A stretch of 64,000 bases of DNA from Rhynchosporium graminicola (taxonomy: Eukaryota > Ascomycota > Leotiomycetes > Helotiales > Ploettnerulaceae). The position numbers and the translations under genes are program-made. The stretch's first letter is position 1. Each line of letters opens with the position of its first letter. Under the pieces are notes generated by a model, which did no database searches, had not been told where the DNA came from, and saw only the letters and a list, made by a program, of their open reading frames with translations. Below are positions 11,901 through 25,800 of this stretch, in pieces. The stretch is from assembly GCA_900074885.1 (NCBI GenBank), contig FJUW01000004.1, positions 186,001 to 250,000 of the forward strand, given 5' to 3'.

Positions 11901-13212
11901 TGGGTCCATATTGTCTTCACAAAAGCATGTTCTGCAACAAGATTATGACTTGTGGATGCACCAGAATGTCTTATGTTAGCTTCAAGCCCCGATCCTGAGA
12001 ATTACTCAGCGTGATAAATGAGTTGAGTTGAGCTGAATCGGGCACCTTACTCAACGCAACCCACCCGATTCGAGGGATTGCTGATAAAAGTATGAAACTG
12101 GTCCGTGTCTGTCTAAGGTGGCGAACCATCATGTTTAAAGAGATAGTATCTGTTAATCAACTTCAAATACAACCAAGCAAGTCAATAATAGCAAACGGGT
12201 GCAATCATGTGGCATTATTGTAGCCCTAGGAATTACAACCTCTTTCGGCCAGCTATTGACTAGTCTCAATGCAGAACTCTAAGCGAGCAATCGTGTTGAT
12301 CAACAACTCCAGGACTAAGTACATCGCCCATCATTCACTTCTTGTCAATATTCCTCACTCTCTCACTCACCATCCCTCGGCCTTATAGCCTACGACTAAA
12401 AACCGCTTGAAGATGCTTTGTTGAAGGTCGCCAGCTCTGGACAACCGAAATTGCATGAAAATGGGGCCGAGTTCTTGTACAGCCCATCCAAGTATCGATC
12501 CGACAGCACCTTGGCCAGGTTGCCAGCATTGACAAAATCAAAAAGCTATTTGATGCCTCCATCAGAGGAAAGCAATCACGGTTTCCCGTCCAATACCATT
12601 TTGCAGAAACCCTGTATCAGTATAGCGGTTCACAACATGATCGAATCCAATCTACGAGCTCAAAATCATTATAACTTAATATGATTTCATGGCTAAACGT
12701 CAAGTGACTGAAAAAACCCACAAGATGCGAGCCTGCAAGATGTCGCTCCCTGTCTCGCCTTTGTTGCCATATATAAACATGATAGCTCACGTTAAGTAAG
12801 GACTATATAGGCGCAGTACTCACTATACCACAAGGCTTCCTTGCGTATCCAAAATAGACAAAGGATCTCGCAAGCTTAAAAGTCATATCAAATAGTTTTC
12901 CATTGATAGAATGAATGATATAAATACAAAAACAACGGCGCTGATTGCCCCGATACTTTTTTTCTCTATTGTTTCGGCTTCACTGCTAACAATGACAACA
13001 ACAAGATTAACAAATGACAGGTGGGGTATCCGCAAACAGGAACTCAACTGCCCAGCATCGAAATGAAAATTTCCATTCATCCCAATTCTTCCGACCCCTC
13101 TTTCTACTCATAATTCCACATTCCTCCTCTATCTCACATCCACAACACTACAACAAAAGAAAATTGACTCGGTAGGATCTACGAGAACTTTCACCCGCCT
13201 AAAGAGTCAAAC
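8977..13212. other. Gene-poor intergenic region
   Basis: More than 4 kb without a gene I can support. Open frames at 9846-10139 (minus), 10157-10456, 11038-11361 and 12418-12684 (plus) are short, lack splice partners and match no family I know. The stretch 11370-11600 is AT-rich. The minus-strand gene that follows ends at 13213, so 12800-13212 probably holds its 3' flank. Confidence 0.5.
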
Positions 13213-16200
13213 TCAATACCTAAACACAACCTTCGAAACCCTCCTTTCAACAAGCCAGTTCTTAGGACTGCTTGGATAATCTCTCGAAGGACGCCACATC
13301 GACATACCCATTGCATCGCTCTTGGTCTCAGAGTCGATAACAGCCTCGATTATCCGCTTATTCCGGCTCCACGGCTCGCTATGGGGGTTCGTAAAGAGAG
13401 GTACCGGAGATGTGGTGATGGCTCTGGATGACTGCCACATACCTCTCTGTTCGGTCGCTGGTGTGGAGTTGGCTGATGTAGTCCACGTCAGGGGTTTGGA
13501 AGGAAGATATGGGGCAGAAGTCTCATGGAGCCAGTGTTTAGCTGACTGTGGTGTAACTTGCGCGGAGGCAAATAACTCATTTGACTCCAATTGCGCGAGA
13601 CCAACTGGTCTGGTCGATAGGACTTGCTTGATATAGCTACCCTCTGCTTTTGAGAAGATATCTGGCGTCGATTGTGCGGACGCAGACAGGGAATTCCACA
13701 TCGCAGCCTCTGCAGTGTTATTTTGCTGGAAGACCGGCGCGCCGATGATTGGTGTCCATGTTTGAGCAGCTGGAGTGCTGGTCTTCTTGACAGTAGTGGT
13801 GGAAAGCAACCAATTCTTTTCTTTTGGTGCGGTTCGGCTTGGTGTCAAGAATGATGTGGATTCTAGTACGGAGATCGAAGTAGTTCTAGATACCGCGGCT
13901 GTGCGTGATATCTCGCTGCTAAAGGTCGATGAGACTGCCATACGTGGCGTCACGTTCTCTTTGGACCAGAGTACTGCTGCCTTTGGGGTAACGATTGCAG
14001 ATGCGGACTTCCACATACTTGGCTGAGCAGTCTTGTACACGAAATGACCGATAGCAGCGGGGTGGATATCGCTGACATTAGAGATAAGTGATTTAGTGAA
14101 GAAACCCGGGTGTAGGATTGCAGCATCGTGAGACGACTTCATAATATCGGCGGTGACAGCTTCTGCAAGAGCAGTTTCCCATCTAGCTAGGCTATACTCA
14201 GGGCGTTGCAGAGGGATCTTCGATTGAGAGATGGCTTCGGACAATGCGGACTCCCAGTCTGCTTGCGTAGAAGTTGGACGGAACAAAACTTTTGTTACTG
14301 AGCTGGCGACAATCGCTTGGGCGAGAGCATTATCCCAATCAGCACGGGACGTAACCGGGCGTCGACTCTGAGAAGGACGGGCCTTGACAACCGAGATGGC
14401 AGATGGTTGAGCAGGAGTTCCGCGTCGAAATACCTTTGCTGGAGTGTTCTCAAGCACAGGTGCTCTCGCTTCCCATAGATCCCGGGATGCAAGTACTCTC
14501 GACTCCCTCACTGCAACCAGTGGTGTCGGAGCTTGACGAACAGGGAGCTTTGCAAGGTGGTTGAAATCATCTCGTGGAGCTGCGACTGGTGATTTCTTTG
14601 ACTTTACATCCCACCAACTAGGGATGGCTGCGAATGGAGAAGACCAGACAGAAGATGCCTTAGTACTGGCTGATTTTACTGAAGAAGAATCAGAGGTTGG
14701 CGATGAGGTACCAGATGATATTGTTGAGTATGTTGGGCTGTCTGGACGAGTGGAGGATTCGGAGATCCAGTCACGTTCAATTGGAAAATTATCTTGGCCA
14801 CTTCTCCAGAGCTCGGAAGAAGAAAGCGTGCTCAAGGGAGCCAGCGAGCTGCGTGGTTTACGAACCAATTTGAGGGCAGCTGGCGAGGCTTCACAGCTTC
14901 GAAAATTTGATCGCTGAATAGCTACATCGAAAAGACCCGAGATGAGTGATTCGGGTTTCTTCAAAGATGGTGTCCACATGGTAGTCGAAGCCGACTGTTG
15001 CTGTCCTACGCGAGGTACGCTGGATATGGAGAGCCAGCTAGTGGACTCTTCCATGTTTTGCATGCGAGTCCACAGATGTCTAGAAGAGATGGATAGAATC
15101 TTACCTACGGATGGACGGACTGCCTTCACCATCTCAAATGCTGCTGGGGTTGCAGTTGTGGAGCGGATCACCTCCGATGGGATTGTGAACATGCCGGATC
15201 GGCGAGTTTCGGCGACTTCGGTCTTGGGAGACCACATCAATGCTGAGGCAGTGATTCCCAAGGTCGAATTGCAAGCGAGTCGGATATCAGCAGCAGCAAC
15301 ACTGCTCCACATGAAGGAACCTTGCGTGGGGGTAGACACTGCTTGGGTTGCGGCCCACAAGTCTCCGGAGACAGCTGGAACGGCAGAAGATGAGCGGGAC
15401 TTCGAACTACCAAGGTCAGTTTTTGCTGCAATAAGAGCATCCCAGGCATGCGACTCGGATTGTGGCAGGCCAGCTCCAGTGCCTTCTAATGATGAACATG
15501 AGTCCCCTCCCCATAGCTGTTCCATAGGTCGAGAGCTCATGGCAAGTGGCTCTATAGAGATGCGGCTGACTGGAGATGGAGCTGCAGCAGTTGGGCTGTT
15601 AGTTTCGAAGTCTAAATCATAGTCTTCGATAAGTGCCGAAGGTTCGAAAAAGAGGCTATCTCTTGAAGGCACATCTGTGCTTTTAAGTAGGTTGGCGATT
15701 TCCCAGAGAGTACTCTCGTCAAATTCGTCATCACTTTCACCATCCAAGTTCTCGTTCTCTTCCTCACAGTCGTCAAAGAACGACGATGAGTACTCTGATT
15801 GCTCAGGCTCGAGTTTTTTCGATCTAGCGTCAGGCTTAAAGGAAATTGGTTGATCTCCTCCAATTATGACGGGATTAAAACCTGACTGGTAAGTTGGCTG
15901 ATCGGAAGTTTCACCCCATGGAAACTGGTAAAGACCAAGAGTGTCCCGCTTATTTGGCAAAGGAATTGGGCTCTCAACTGTAGAATGTTAGATAAAGTGC
16001 AAGACTACATTACATGTCTCTACATACCAATGTCTGGAAGAAATGACATCCGCTTCGACTTTCGCTGTGGTCGCTGGGTGACAGGTCGGGTAGAAATGCT
16101 TCTTGGTCGAACAAGCTTGGAACCCCACATGCCAACAACTGGTCTGCTGTGTTCGGAAGAACGAGGCTTTACCCAAAGTTGAGTGCTCAAAATCGATAGA

Positions 16201-19200
16201 GAGTTCTCCATACGGCGCTGTGTGGGTCGGATACCTCTCGCTGGTGGCTCAACACCAGATGAAGTGCTGGCCGTCTCGTAAGGAGGATTCCACATACGTC
16301 CAGAGGCTGCCTTTGGTGACGGAAGGGATGACTGCCATAGCTCTGCCTTAATTTTCTTACTCGGTGGAGCCTGGTACACTGGAGCCTGGTATTTCATCAT
16401 AGCTTCAGTATCGGAATCTGAATCGAGCTCAGTCTCAATATCAGTCTCTGACTCGACGCTTTCGGGAGGAGTTGGGCTCATCATTGGCGACTTGTTCCTA
16501 GAAATGGCAAGGAAATTCGTGCTCTTATTCTTAAGAAGGGCAGGTGACTTTAGCATGTATTCCATTTGAGCCTCTGCGAGTCGTCGTTGCCAGATACTGG
16601 CTCTGGAGTTGTCGGAGCTGGAGACAGTTGTGTTGCGATCGAACATGGCCATACTGGTCCTATTAGGAGTACGGGTCCTTGTAAGCCTTACAGGAGTGCG
16701 AATAGATATTTGAGAATAAACTGGGCTGGGTGACGCCTCCGAATCCTCTGATTCAACCTGAGTAAACGTAGACATGGCCTCGGATACTGAATTGCGATCT
16801 AAATTAGTGTGCATCTGCTGCCAGTGATTTTCCTGCTGTCCCATCTCCTTCTCCAAGTTCTCCAGAAGTTGGAATCGGCCGGTGTCCGGGGCGCCTTCTG
16901 GCTGATCTTCGGGCATGTGTCGTAATACAGATCCTAGCGAGTCTCGATTAAGCCCTTCCTCAAAACGTTTGAGCTGAGCCTGAAGTTCTGCAATAGCTCT
17001 CTCGGGGTAATCAACAGGAGAGGAAGGCTCAGATGAAAAAATAACAACAGTTGCTCTCTTTCCGGTCTTGCTCAAGTTCAGAGGGGTCGGAGGCGGCATT
17101 TTGCGACCTTTGAGGTGTGTCCGCTCGGAGAATGTTGGTAGTTCGTCACCAATTCGATGGTGCCATCCATTTTCAACCTTCAGTGGTGGTGACATCTCAT
17201 TGCCAGATAGAGACTGATTCGGATCAAGTATGAAAGACCGTCGAGGTTCTTCTGCGCCGAAAAATGAGAGTCGATGTGCTTTCGCGTCGAGGATCAACGG
17301 TACGAAAGCCTCACATCTTCTAAGGTCATCTGGTAACGGGTTAGAAGGCCCAAATGGCATGCTGTTTCTCGGCTCTCGGCTCTCTGGTTGCTGCATGTAC
17401 ATAGAGTTAGCTTGCTGCCCTGCCCTGGATAGATCAGCAGGCGGTGCATTCAAGTGACCAGATCCCCAGTATGTTGTGTCGTCGTCCCGAGGGCTCTCCT
17501 CACTCACGTCCGTAGAAAAAGACTTTCGCTGATCGTACATGATTGACTCTCGTTGAGAATCGCTCTCATCGCTATCGCGATTATTGAATTGCTCAGTAGG
17601 AGTTTCAGGGATCCAGGTTTCGCCAACTTCATCAGCGAGGTTTCTGTACGTGTTGGGGCTGAATCGATATGCATCGGGACGGGATTGTCTCTTCGCTGAC
17701 TCCACTGAGATTTCGGGAATTGCAAAAGATGCCACCGTTGCGCGTTTAGACGCTCGTCTGTTTTGTTCCTCGTCCAAGCTCGGGCTTTGTAACATCGGTG
17801 TCTCTGATGTGAGGACAGAAGAAACTCGTGATAGCGAAGGAACTGACGATCGGCGACTACGATTTGCTGTTGGTCCTGGTGGGGCAGGAAAGAGCATTTC
17901 AATTTTCTCGTTGAAAGTCATACTCTTTGTGTCGTTTGGAAGCAATCGCTTTAGGTTCGCTGCACTGGTAATGGTAGGTGGTGGCAAAGGAGGTACTTGA
18001 GGTAGCAGAGATGGGCTTCCTGGCTCAGACATCAAAAGCCTCCGGGGCATAATAGAACCACTTGATCTGCTTCTTCTGTGACTAGGAGAAGGCATACTTG
18101 GGAACAAAACGCGATCCTCGCCCTTTTCTCGCTTATACGGTCTTGGTCGATGAATGACCGAATTCGAAGATCTACTTGTAACTGCCTCCGGACGCATAGA
18201 CATTTCCGAATCTCTGGTCTTCTGTGCAGCTGCGTATATCCCAGGGGCATCTCTCATGATATTCTGCACAGGTGCAGGATTGTCGTATACAACATCTTTC
18301 ATCAGCATAGCAGTCTGTGCGTTGATCTCTGCAGTCTCTTGCGTGATCATCATTTTAGTAGACCTAGGATTCGAAGGAAGTCCAACGGTTGGGTTTCTTC
18401 GCAGAGTGGGTGGAGGTGGAGGTGGGTTCGGACTGAAGGTCTGATCAAAGCTGTTGGTTTGCTTTCCATGCAGAGTGGGTAGCGGAGTTGTTCTTTCGTT
18501 GAACTTCTGGTCAAACGTATTGGTCTGCCTTGGTGATCTGCGACGGACCTCTTCATGACCTGGGGAAAGCGAAGCAGAGCTTGTCGTGCCATTTACAGCA
18601 ACGCGAGACTGCCCAGCTACAGAAGTGGCTGGCACCATCGGCATCGATTCCGCTGGTAGGGTTGGCATTTCCTTACGCACGATACTAACACTTCGGCGGA
18701 AAGCTTCCTGGGTCGAGAGCTGAGGCGGTTGAGGTGCTGGTTTATTTGCGACAAGTCTAGCTCTTGCTTGAGCTTCTTCCCGCCTTTCCCGCTCCATAGA
18801 TGCCGCTGTTGCTAGATCGATCGTCTGCATCTTAGGGAATTGTTGAGGTAGTCCTCCGCTGACGTCAAGTGCTATAGGTTTAGAGATGGCCAAAGTCCGG
18901 ATGCTTGGCTTCGCAGGAGCTGGTTTGGACCAACCGAACATAGATCGTTTTTGCTGTACAGCTGGGAACTGGAAGGCCTCCGCCGCGTTTTCTGAAGGTA
19001 AGGGATAGTCTGATCGGATTTGAGGAGCGAGTGCTCCTTGAAGACCAGTCTGAGAATGGCCAATCATGGATGGGAAAACTCCACTTGAGCCACGATATCC
19101 AGGTCCCCTGCCTCCAGGACGTTCAGGTCTCTCCGGTGGGGTATCACTAATATCTCTAGCATCGATCTCGTTCCCAAGCCTCGTAAATCCCCTCGTATCT

Positions 19201-20278
19201 CCTCGAGGGCTGCGACGAAAGATGTTTGGTGACTCTTGTGGAGTATTTGATGGGTTGACCACGAATAAGCTTACATCTCGAGTGTACGTCCTATTAGAAA
19301 CCGGAGAACCGTTACTGCGAGCTGTATCTTCAAAAACCTCGCGTGGTGGCATTGGCGGCATCGGTGGCATTGGTGCAACAAATGGAGATCTCGCCTCGGG
19401 AGTTGTTGCATTCTGTTCTCTTACCAGAAGTAAAGCTCCTGGAAACATGGTCACGACAGCTATAATCGTCAACATTCTGCTCCCTCAATACAAAATACCG
19501 CACTTACCAACCATAACCAATAGCCCGTTCGCAGGCACCGACGTTCGGACCATGAGATTGAAAGACGGGTTTCCAAGAATCATCGGCACACTGCTTGCAG
19601 TCCATAATCCAAGCACGATGATGCTGATAATCAGCGCTTTGCTCTGTTCTTGTCGGGTACCCGCCTCCTTATCGCGCATTTCCTTAAACATGCCCAGCGA
19701 CGCAGCCCTCACCAGCAGAACCCCAATAATGATCGCATCGAGGGCCAAGACCCCAACAGCAAGTGGCGTAATTGATGTTCGAGCCACGCAGACCGGCGCG
19801 AATTGAGGCCTTGTAAATCCCACCAGCACCGCACCTCCAACCATCCTAACTAGCAATATACCCTGCTGTATCATACGCTCCGCCGTGACCTTTGTGCCAT
19901 GTCCAACGGACCATAACAAAAACTGCTCGACGCCAACCCTCGCTAACTGGTCGAACATGGTCGAGATGATCAGGGTTGCCTGGCAAGCGGTTGCCATCGT
20001 GTCCGGGAGGAGGAGGTTGAGAAATGATACTTGCGCCCACAGGGCTGCAAAGAGTAAGAATAGAATGAGGACCAGCCTCCGGCCATCCTGGAAAATGGTA
20101 GAGCCATGACCTCTGTAGTAAATGAAAAGCGCGCCAGCGGCAGCCTGAAGTAAAATACCACTGCAGAATACATGTTAGTGAGCAAAATAGAAAGAGATCT
20201 TGACCAGAAGATCCCGAGGAAGAGGGAGTTCTACAAAGCAAAAGCCGCCGAAAGGGTCTGGACGGCATCAGAAGGCAT
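13213..20278 (-). CDS. Seven-span membrane protein with very long W-motif tail
   Basis: Exons on the minus strand: 20235-20278, 19508-20160, 16028-19459, 13213-15977. The three introns (74, 48 and 50 bp) join frames exactly and give 2297 residues. The start is MPSDAVQTLSAAF; the first intron splits a Phe codon. Residues about 10-240 contain seven hydrophobic segments (for example FGILLQAAAGALFIYY, VLILFLLFAALW, PLAVGVLALDAIIIGVL, LVMVAVVTMFPGALLLV). The remaining roughly 2050 residues look disordered: proline-, serine- and arginine-rich first, with an MPPMPPMPP run, then acidic patches, then a C-terminal array of short tryptophan motifs such as SRADWDNALAQAI and STQADWESALSEAI. No enzyme motif is visible. 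The topology recalls a receptor or signalling scaffold, but that is only inference. I do not recognise a named family. Confidence 0.8.
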
Positions 20279-22869
20279 TGCGGCGAAGAGAACCGGATGC
20301 GCAAGAGAAAGAGAAAGAATGTATTATATAAAGCCCAATCTATGGGATGATGTAAAAGAAATTAGAAATCATGAACTAGCATCATGATCGTTGGCCGTCG
20401 TGAGTGAGTGAGCCGGTGACTTTCTCTCGTAGATCGCCAACGACAACTATCAGAGGCTGATTGATGATGCCAGGAAGTGGATTGAACAAGCAAAGCGGAC
20501 AGACAGGCAGGAAAAGCTACAGAATCGATGTTCGAGACTGGACTTCCATGGACTGACACTGGTCACGGCCTTGGCCTTCTTCGATCCACAATACAAACAC
20601 TGCACGCAGGAAAGCCAAGACGATCCTCCAGCATCTTCCGACAAGGCCTACAAATCAGCAGCGCGTTCGAGAAAACATCGAACGTTAAAAGAAGCCTTAA
20701 TTGGGTGGTGGGGGAGCAAGTGTGCAGCTTCTGATGGGTTCCTGAACGGCCCCATCGTGGCATCGTCGAGTTCAAGAGAAACTGGAACAAGATCTCCGAC
20801 ACTGACAGGCCGCGCCAATGCCGCAGACATACAGAATTGGCGACTCTCATGTCTCGGAGAATAAATGTATTGGGTGAGAGGACTCGGAGGAGGGCTGTTG
20901 ATGTTCGCTTACCAGGGGCACTGGTGGTGCTTGTTTCAACTGAGACATCTGAGGTTTCGTGACCACAGAGCCCTGTTCGCAGGAGTCCGCTCTCTGAGCA
21001 CGGTGCCAACCTTTGAAAACGCAGAAATAAAGGTGCTTTCTACTGTAAGATCTACTCGACATGCATATACACAAACACCGTTCAAGCAAAAAGACGTTGA
21101 CTTGCTCGGAAACCATTGAGATCGCTCCTGAGGAATGGTGAGCTTCGCGAAATATCTTCACTCAGGCCGAGCGAGTCTTGGTGGCTTCAGGCTCCGCTGC
21201 AGAACTTTCGAGTCCTCCTCAGTTACAGAGACCGCTGGAGACATCCGGGCCCAGAAGTAGGCTTCATGAACCGTTACATCTCAGAATAGCCTACGAGAAC
21301 CTCGGCCGCTTCATTCGCTTTGTCATATTGAATATGTGGCTGTCCAAGTCGAGTTTCGAGTCGTGACCGTGCCTATCACGTGACTCATCTCACCACATCC
21401 GACGAACTTGCCACCCTTCCTTCGTCTGTTCTCGATGAAAAATGCTTTTATTTTTTATTTCCTTTTACTGTTCTCGCTCATAAATTTGGTTTTCCACGTA
21501 AATGCGAAATACATCGATGCAAACATCGGACTCATCTCATCCGGCTAAGTACCATACCAAACCTTGAGCTTATGAAGCTTGTAATCGTTGAAGATCCCTT
21601 ATGCGAACTATTTTGAGCCTCCCTTCCAGATGCATGATTATGATCCGGCGACCCAAGAGTTTTCTTTGGATTGGATGATAGCTCGCTAAGCAGTCCATAA
21701 TATCGGGTTTCCATCCTTCCACCTGATGTTTCGACGATTCCGTGTAACGTGAGTAGCTTCATATGCTGACAGACATGATGATAGTCGGGAAATAGCATCA
21801 TGCATATTCGAGCACCCCTAGAAGAGATCATTCTTCTCTTCGTGTTCCAATCTATAGAGCAGTGCGGCAAGATTCGTACACACAAATCATCTCCATTCGC
21901 AAAGCCCCTCCAAAATCAAATTTCACCCCGTCAAAATTTCATCCCTTCGAAAATTCAAAAACCCACAACACAACTATCATCCATCCCCTCCTCCTTCGCA
22001 TCCATCTACACCCCAAAAACCCATTCCAGATTCCAGAATGCGGAACCGCCTCCAAAGACTGAGCGTTTCCCCTCCCTTCATCAGCTACGTACCATGCTCC
22101 AGTCATAACTTTGTAGTACTGCTACTCCATACCCATTCGTACGATAACAAGACCACCAAGACCACCAAACAGACACTCGACGTCAAAATATCACTTTCAT
22201 GTCTCGTTAACGTTTGTCTCTCTTCCACCCCTCTCTTCTACTTCTCTCTTTCTACCTCTCTTCACCTACAAAAAAACATCACACCTAAGCCATTGACTCA
22301 CGATCCCAAACCTCAACTAACACACTCCAATCCATATCCAGCGACGCGAAGCGATGTAACCCGCCTTCATACATCGATACAAGATATCGAAAATTTCATA
22401 TCTACCTAAAGTAAGATGTGGTTCAAGATCAACAGTTCAGCCAATGTCCTTATATTATCACGTGCTTGTTTTAAGCTTGGCGAAGAGCAAGAGAGTTATG
22501 ATTTATGACACATGACGTACATTTGAGAGTGTCAGGTAAGATCTAGAAATAGTCCATACACCAGAGACGAAATAGTCATGTCTGGACTAGTGAGTGTACT
22601 ACATAGGACATCACTACGCGTAAGCTACCTACATCAAGGGGGCAATCATATGGAACTCTAAGCGAGTTTGCGAGTTTGTTTGGTCAGAGCAATTGAGTAG
22701 GTAAGCATATCAAGTGATCATTTATCTACATGTGTACCTAAAAGCGGGAAAAAAAACGAGTTATCGCTACAATATCCCCAACCTCGAACTCCCTCGAACC
22801 AAAATAAGAAAAATAGCCCATATCACACACATTTCCACCAACTTCACACCACACAAAAGCTCCTCATGT
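20279..22869. other. Intergenic region upstream of the seven-span gene
   Basis: A 2.6-kb gap between two minus-strand genes. The many short open frames (20363-21161, 21532-21885) have low-complexity or shuffled composition and I do not support them. A regulatory-looking site lies at 21377-21387. The part near 22870 is the 3' flank of nitrite reductase. Confidence 0.5.
21377..21387. promoter_or_regulatory. Overlapping E-box and Gcn4/CpcA-type site
   Basis: CACGTGACTCA combines a CACGTG E-box (bHLH factors) with TGACTCA, the bZIP site bound by Gcn4/CpcA-type factors. It lies about 1.1 kb upstream of the seven-span membrane gene start. Such a short match can arise by chance. Confidence 0.25.
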
Positions 22870-25800
22870 CTACCAATCAATGCCCCCATTGGCCTCCCCA
22901 TCCGGTCCCCCAGCCCGAGCAACCAACTCCCTCTTCGCCTCAAAAGGTTTCCGTCCTTTCATACCGACGCCATTCCTCCCAATCCTCCTATCCAGCTTCT
23001 CAAACGGACCCTCCCCAGACTCCCCCTTCCTAACCATCCACTTTTTCGTACCAAGGACGCCATCCAGCTCATGCACCGGCGGTAGTTTCAAATACACCCA
23101 CCCATCCTCTCTCTCCTCGACCGGAAAAACCGCAATGCTGACCTCCTCATCGTTCTGACACCGTCCAGCATTCTCGCCATTGAGCTCGAAATTCCTCTTG
23201 TGGTATGGACAAGAGACCCATAGTTTATCGTTCGAGTCGCCGATGAGCCCGTCGGAGAGGACGAAAGCGCGTTTATGCGGACACATCTGCTGACTAGCGA
23301 GATACTTTCCCCGGACTCTGAAAACCGCAAGTTGGGTATCGCCACGCTTGATATTAGCACTAATGCCATTCGGGGCTTCATCCGCGCCTCTGAAATGAGA
23401 CGCTTCGATAACAGGCTGCCAAGTCAAACTCGTCCATTTCGTATTCTTGAAATCGACTTTCGCGGAGTCTTTAGCCCAGTACACGGGTCTCGATTGGCCG
23501 CGATCGAGTTCGGTCTCCATGTTCTCGAGACCTTCGGTCGTGTTATCGAATTGGGTGAATTGTTTGGCTTTTTGAGGGTCGGTGATGGCGTGTGCCCATT
23601 CGTCGAAGAAGGTGTTGACTAGTTCTTCCATTTGCGCTTCGAGGGATGCGCAAATTCCAAGCTTGTCTTCAAGGATTACTTCGCGTAGGTATTTGATGCC
23701 GCCGGGGAGGTTCTCGAGCCAGCGGGCGGTTCGTTGTAGTTTATCGGCTGTGCGGATGTAAAACATTAGGTACCGGTCTAGGATAGGAACAACATCATCG
23801 GGAGGGACGTCTTTGGCGAGGAGTTCTGAGTGTTTGGGCGTGGCTCCTCCGTTACCGCCCACAAAGATGTTGAAGCCTTTATCGGAGGCTATGAGACCAA
23901 AGCTATATCATTGTCAGTTTGAAGTTGGGATAAGTGAAGGAAGAAAGACGAACTCTTTATTTTGTGCCTCAGCACACTCCCTCACACACCCACTAACGCC
24001 CCCTTTCATCTTATGCGGACTCCTAATACTCTTATACCTCTCTTCTAACCTAACCGCCATGCCCACACTATCCCCAATACCATACCTACACCACGTACTC
24101 CCCACACAACTCTTCACCGTCCTCAAGCTCTTCGCATAACCATGACCGCTCTCAAAGCCTCCCTCAACTAACTCCTTCCAAATAGGAATCAACTCTTGTT
24201 TCTTCGCACCAAAGAGATCGATGCGTTGACCACCCGTGATTTTGCAGTATAAGTTGTACTTCTTAGCGACGACACCGAGAACAATGAGTTTCTCGGGTGT
24301 TATTTCACCTGCCGAGACCCGAGGGATGATGCTGAATGTGCCGTTCCGCTGGATATTAGCCAGGAAACGATCGTTTGTTTCCTGGAGTCCATGCACAGGT
24401 CTATCCATAACATGGCGATTATGTAAACTTGAGAAGATATTGCCGATACTTGGTTTACAAGCCTCGCAGCCTTGACTCGTCGGGTCATTCCCAGCTTCTT
24501 TCATGACCTCCGCAAGAGTTCTTAGCTTCTTGACAAAGATGATATTATACAGATCCGCGCGTGAGTAGTTGAAGTGAGGACAAATGTGATTCTTGACTTC
24601 TTGACCCATGGCTTTCATTTGGTTGTTGAAGATGCTTGTAACGAGTGGCATGCAACCTCCACATCCTGTGCCGGCTTTCGTGCAGGATTTGACGTCGCCG
24701 ATCGACTTGCATGTGCCATTCTTCACACTTGTTACTACATCTCCCTTCGTCACATTGTGACAAGAGCAAATTTGTGTATCGTCGTCGAGGTCGTCTCCGC
24801 CTTCGTCACCTTCTTTACTCGCTCCTAGGATGAATTGTGACGGTGGAACGTCGAGCATTTTCTGATTCTTGACCATGGGGACTAGTTTTACGTAGTCTCT
24901 GGTATCGCCGATCATCATTCCTCCGAGGAGATACTTGCCGTCCATGGTGAACAAGTACTTCTTGTACACAGCGGAGAATGGATCTTTGTACGTCAAAGCT
25001 TTTACAGGCGACGGTGCTGGTCCATCAGTCAATCTCTTCAAAGCATCTGGACTCTGAGCTCCATTAATTTTCTTCGCAGCACGAATAGGCAAGTGCTTAG
25101 GCCCATCTCGATCCGCGAAGAAATCTCCAAAACTCGCCACCTCCACACCGAGCAGCTTCAGCTTCGTACTCAAATCCGGCCGCTTGAATTTGCGGTAAGA
25201 GTGCACCTTGGCTTGGGTGAGGTTGAAAGACAAGACGTCCGCCATCTCAATACCCGGCGCAATGAGACCAAAAGTCTGATTCTCCCAACTTGCACATTCG
25301 CCAATAGCGTAAATGTCTTTACAACTCGTGCTCAGATCCTCTCCAACGACGATCCCACCACCGCGATCAGCACACTTAATGCCTGCTTTCCTCGCAAGTT
25401 CATCTCGTGCTTTTATGCCAATGGCAAAGCAAATCGTCGAACACTCCATCTTCTCACCATCCTCAAACACAACGCCTTTGACGCAATTGTCTTCCGTAAC
25501 CTCAATCTTTCCCACCCGCTTACTGAGCATAACCTCCAGCCCAAGAGCTTGAACCTGCTCCACGACAATCCCACCGGCATCACCATCTAACTGACGGCTC
25601 AACACCCATCGATTCCTTTCGATAAGTTTGACTTTCTCGAAACATTCCAAGTCCATCATCGCTTTTGCGGCTTCGAGACCGAGGAGGCCACCGCCTACTA
25701 CGGCGCCATGTGTGCCTTTCCTTTCGGCGGCAAATGTGATAAGATTCTGTAGGTCTTCGATAGTACGGTAAACGAATACACCTTTTGCGTCGTGGCCTGG

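Noticed and set aside
14942..15622. 226-codon plus-strand open frame
   Set aside because: It lies wholly antisense to the large exon of the 2297-residue membrane protein and has no family pattern; it is a shadow of that gene's codon bias.
25093..25590. 165-codon plus-strand open frame
   Set aside because: Antisense to nitrite reductase exon 3, with no motif.
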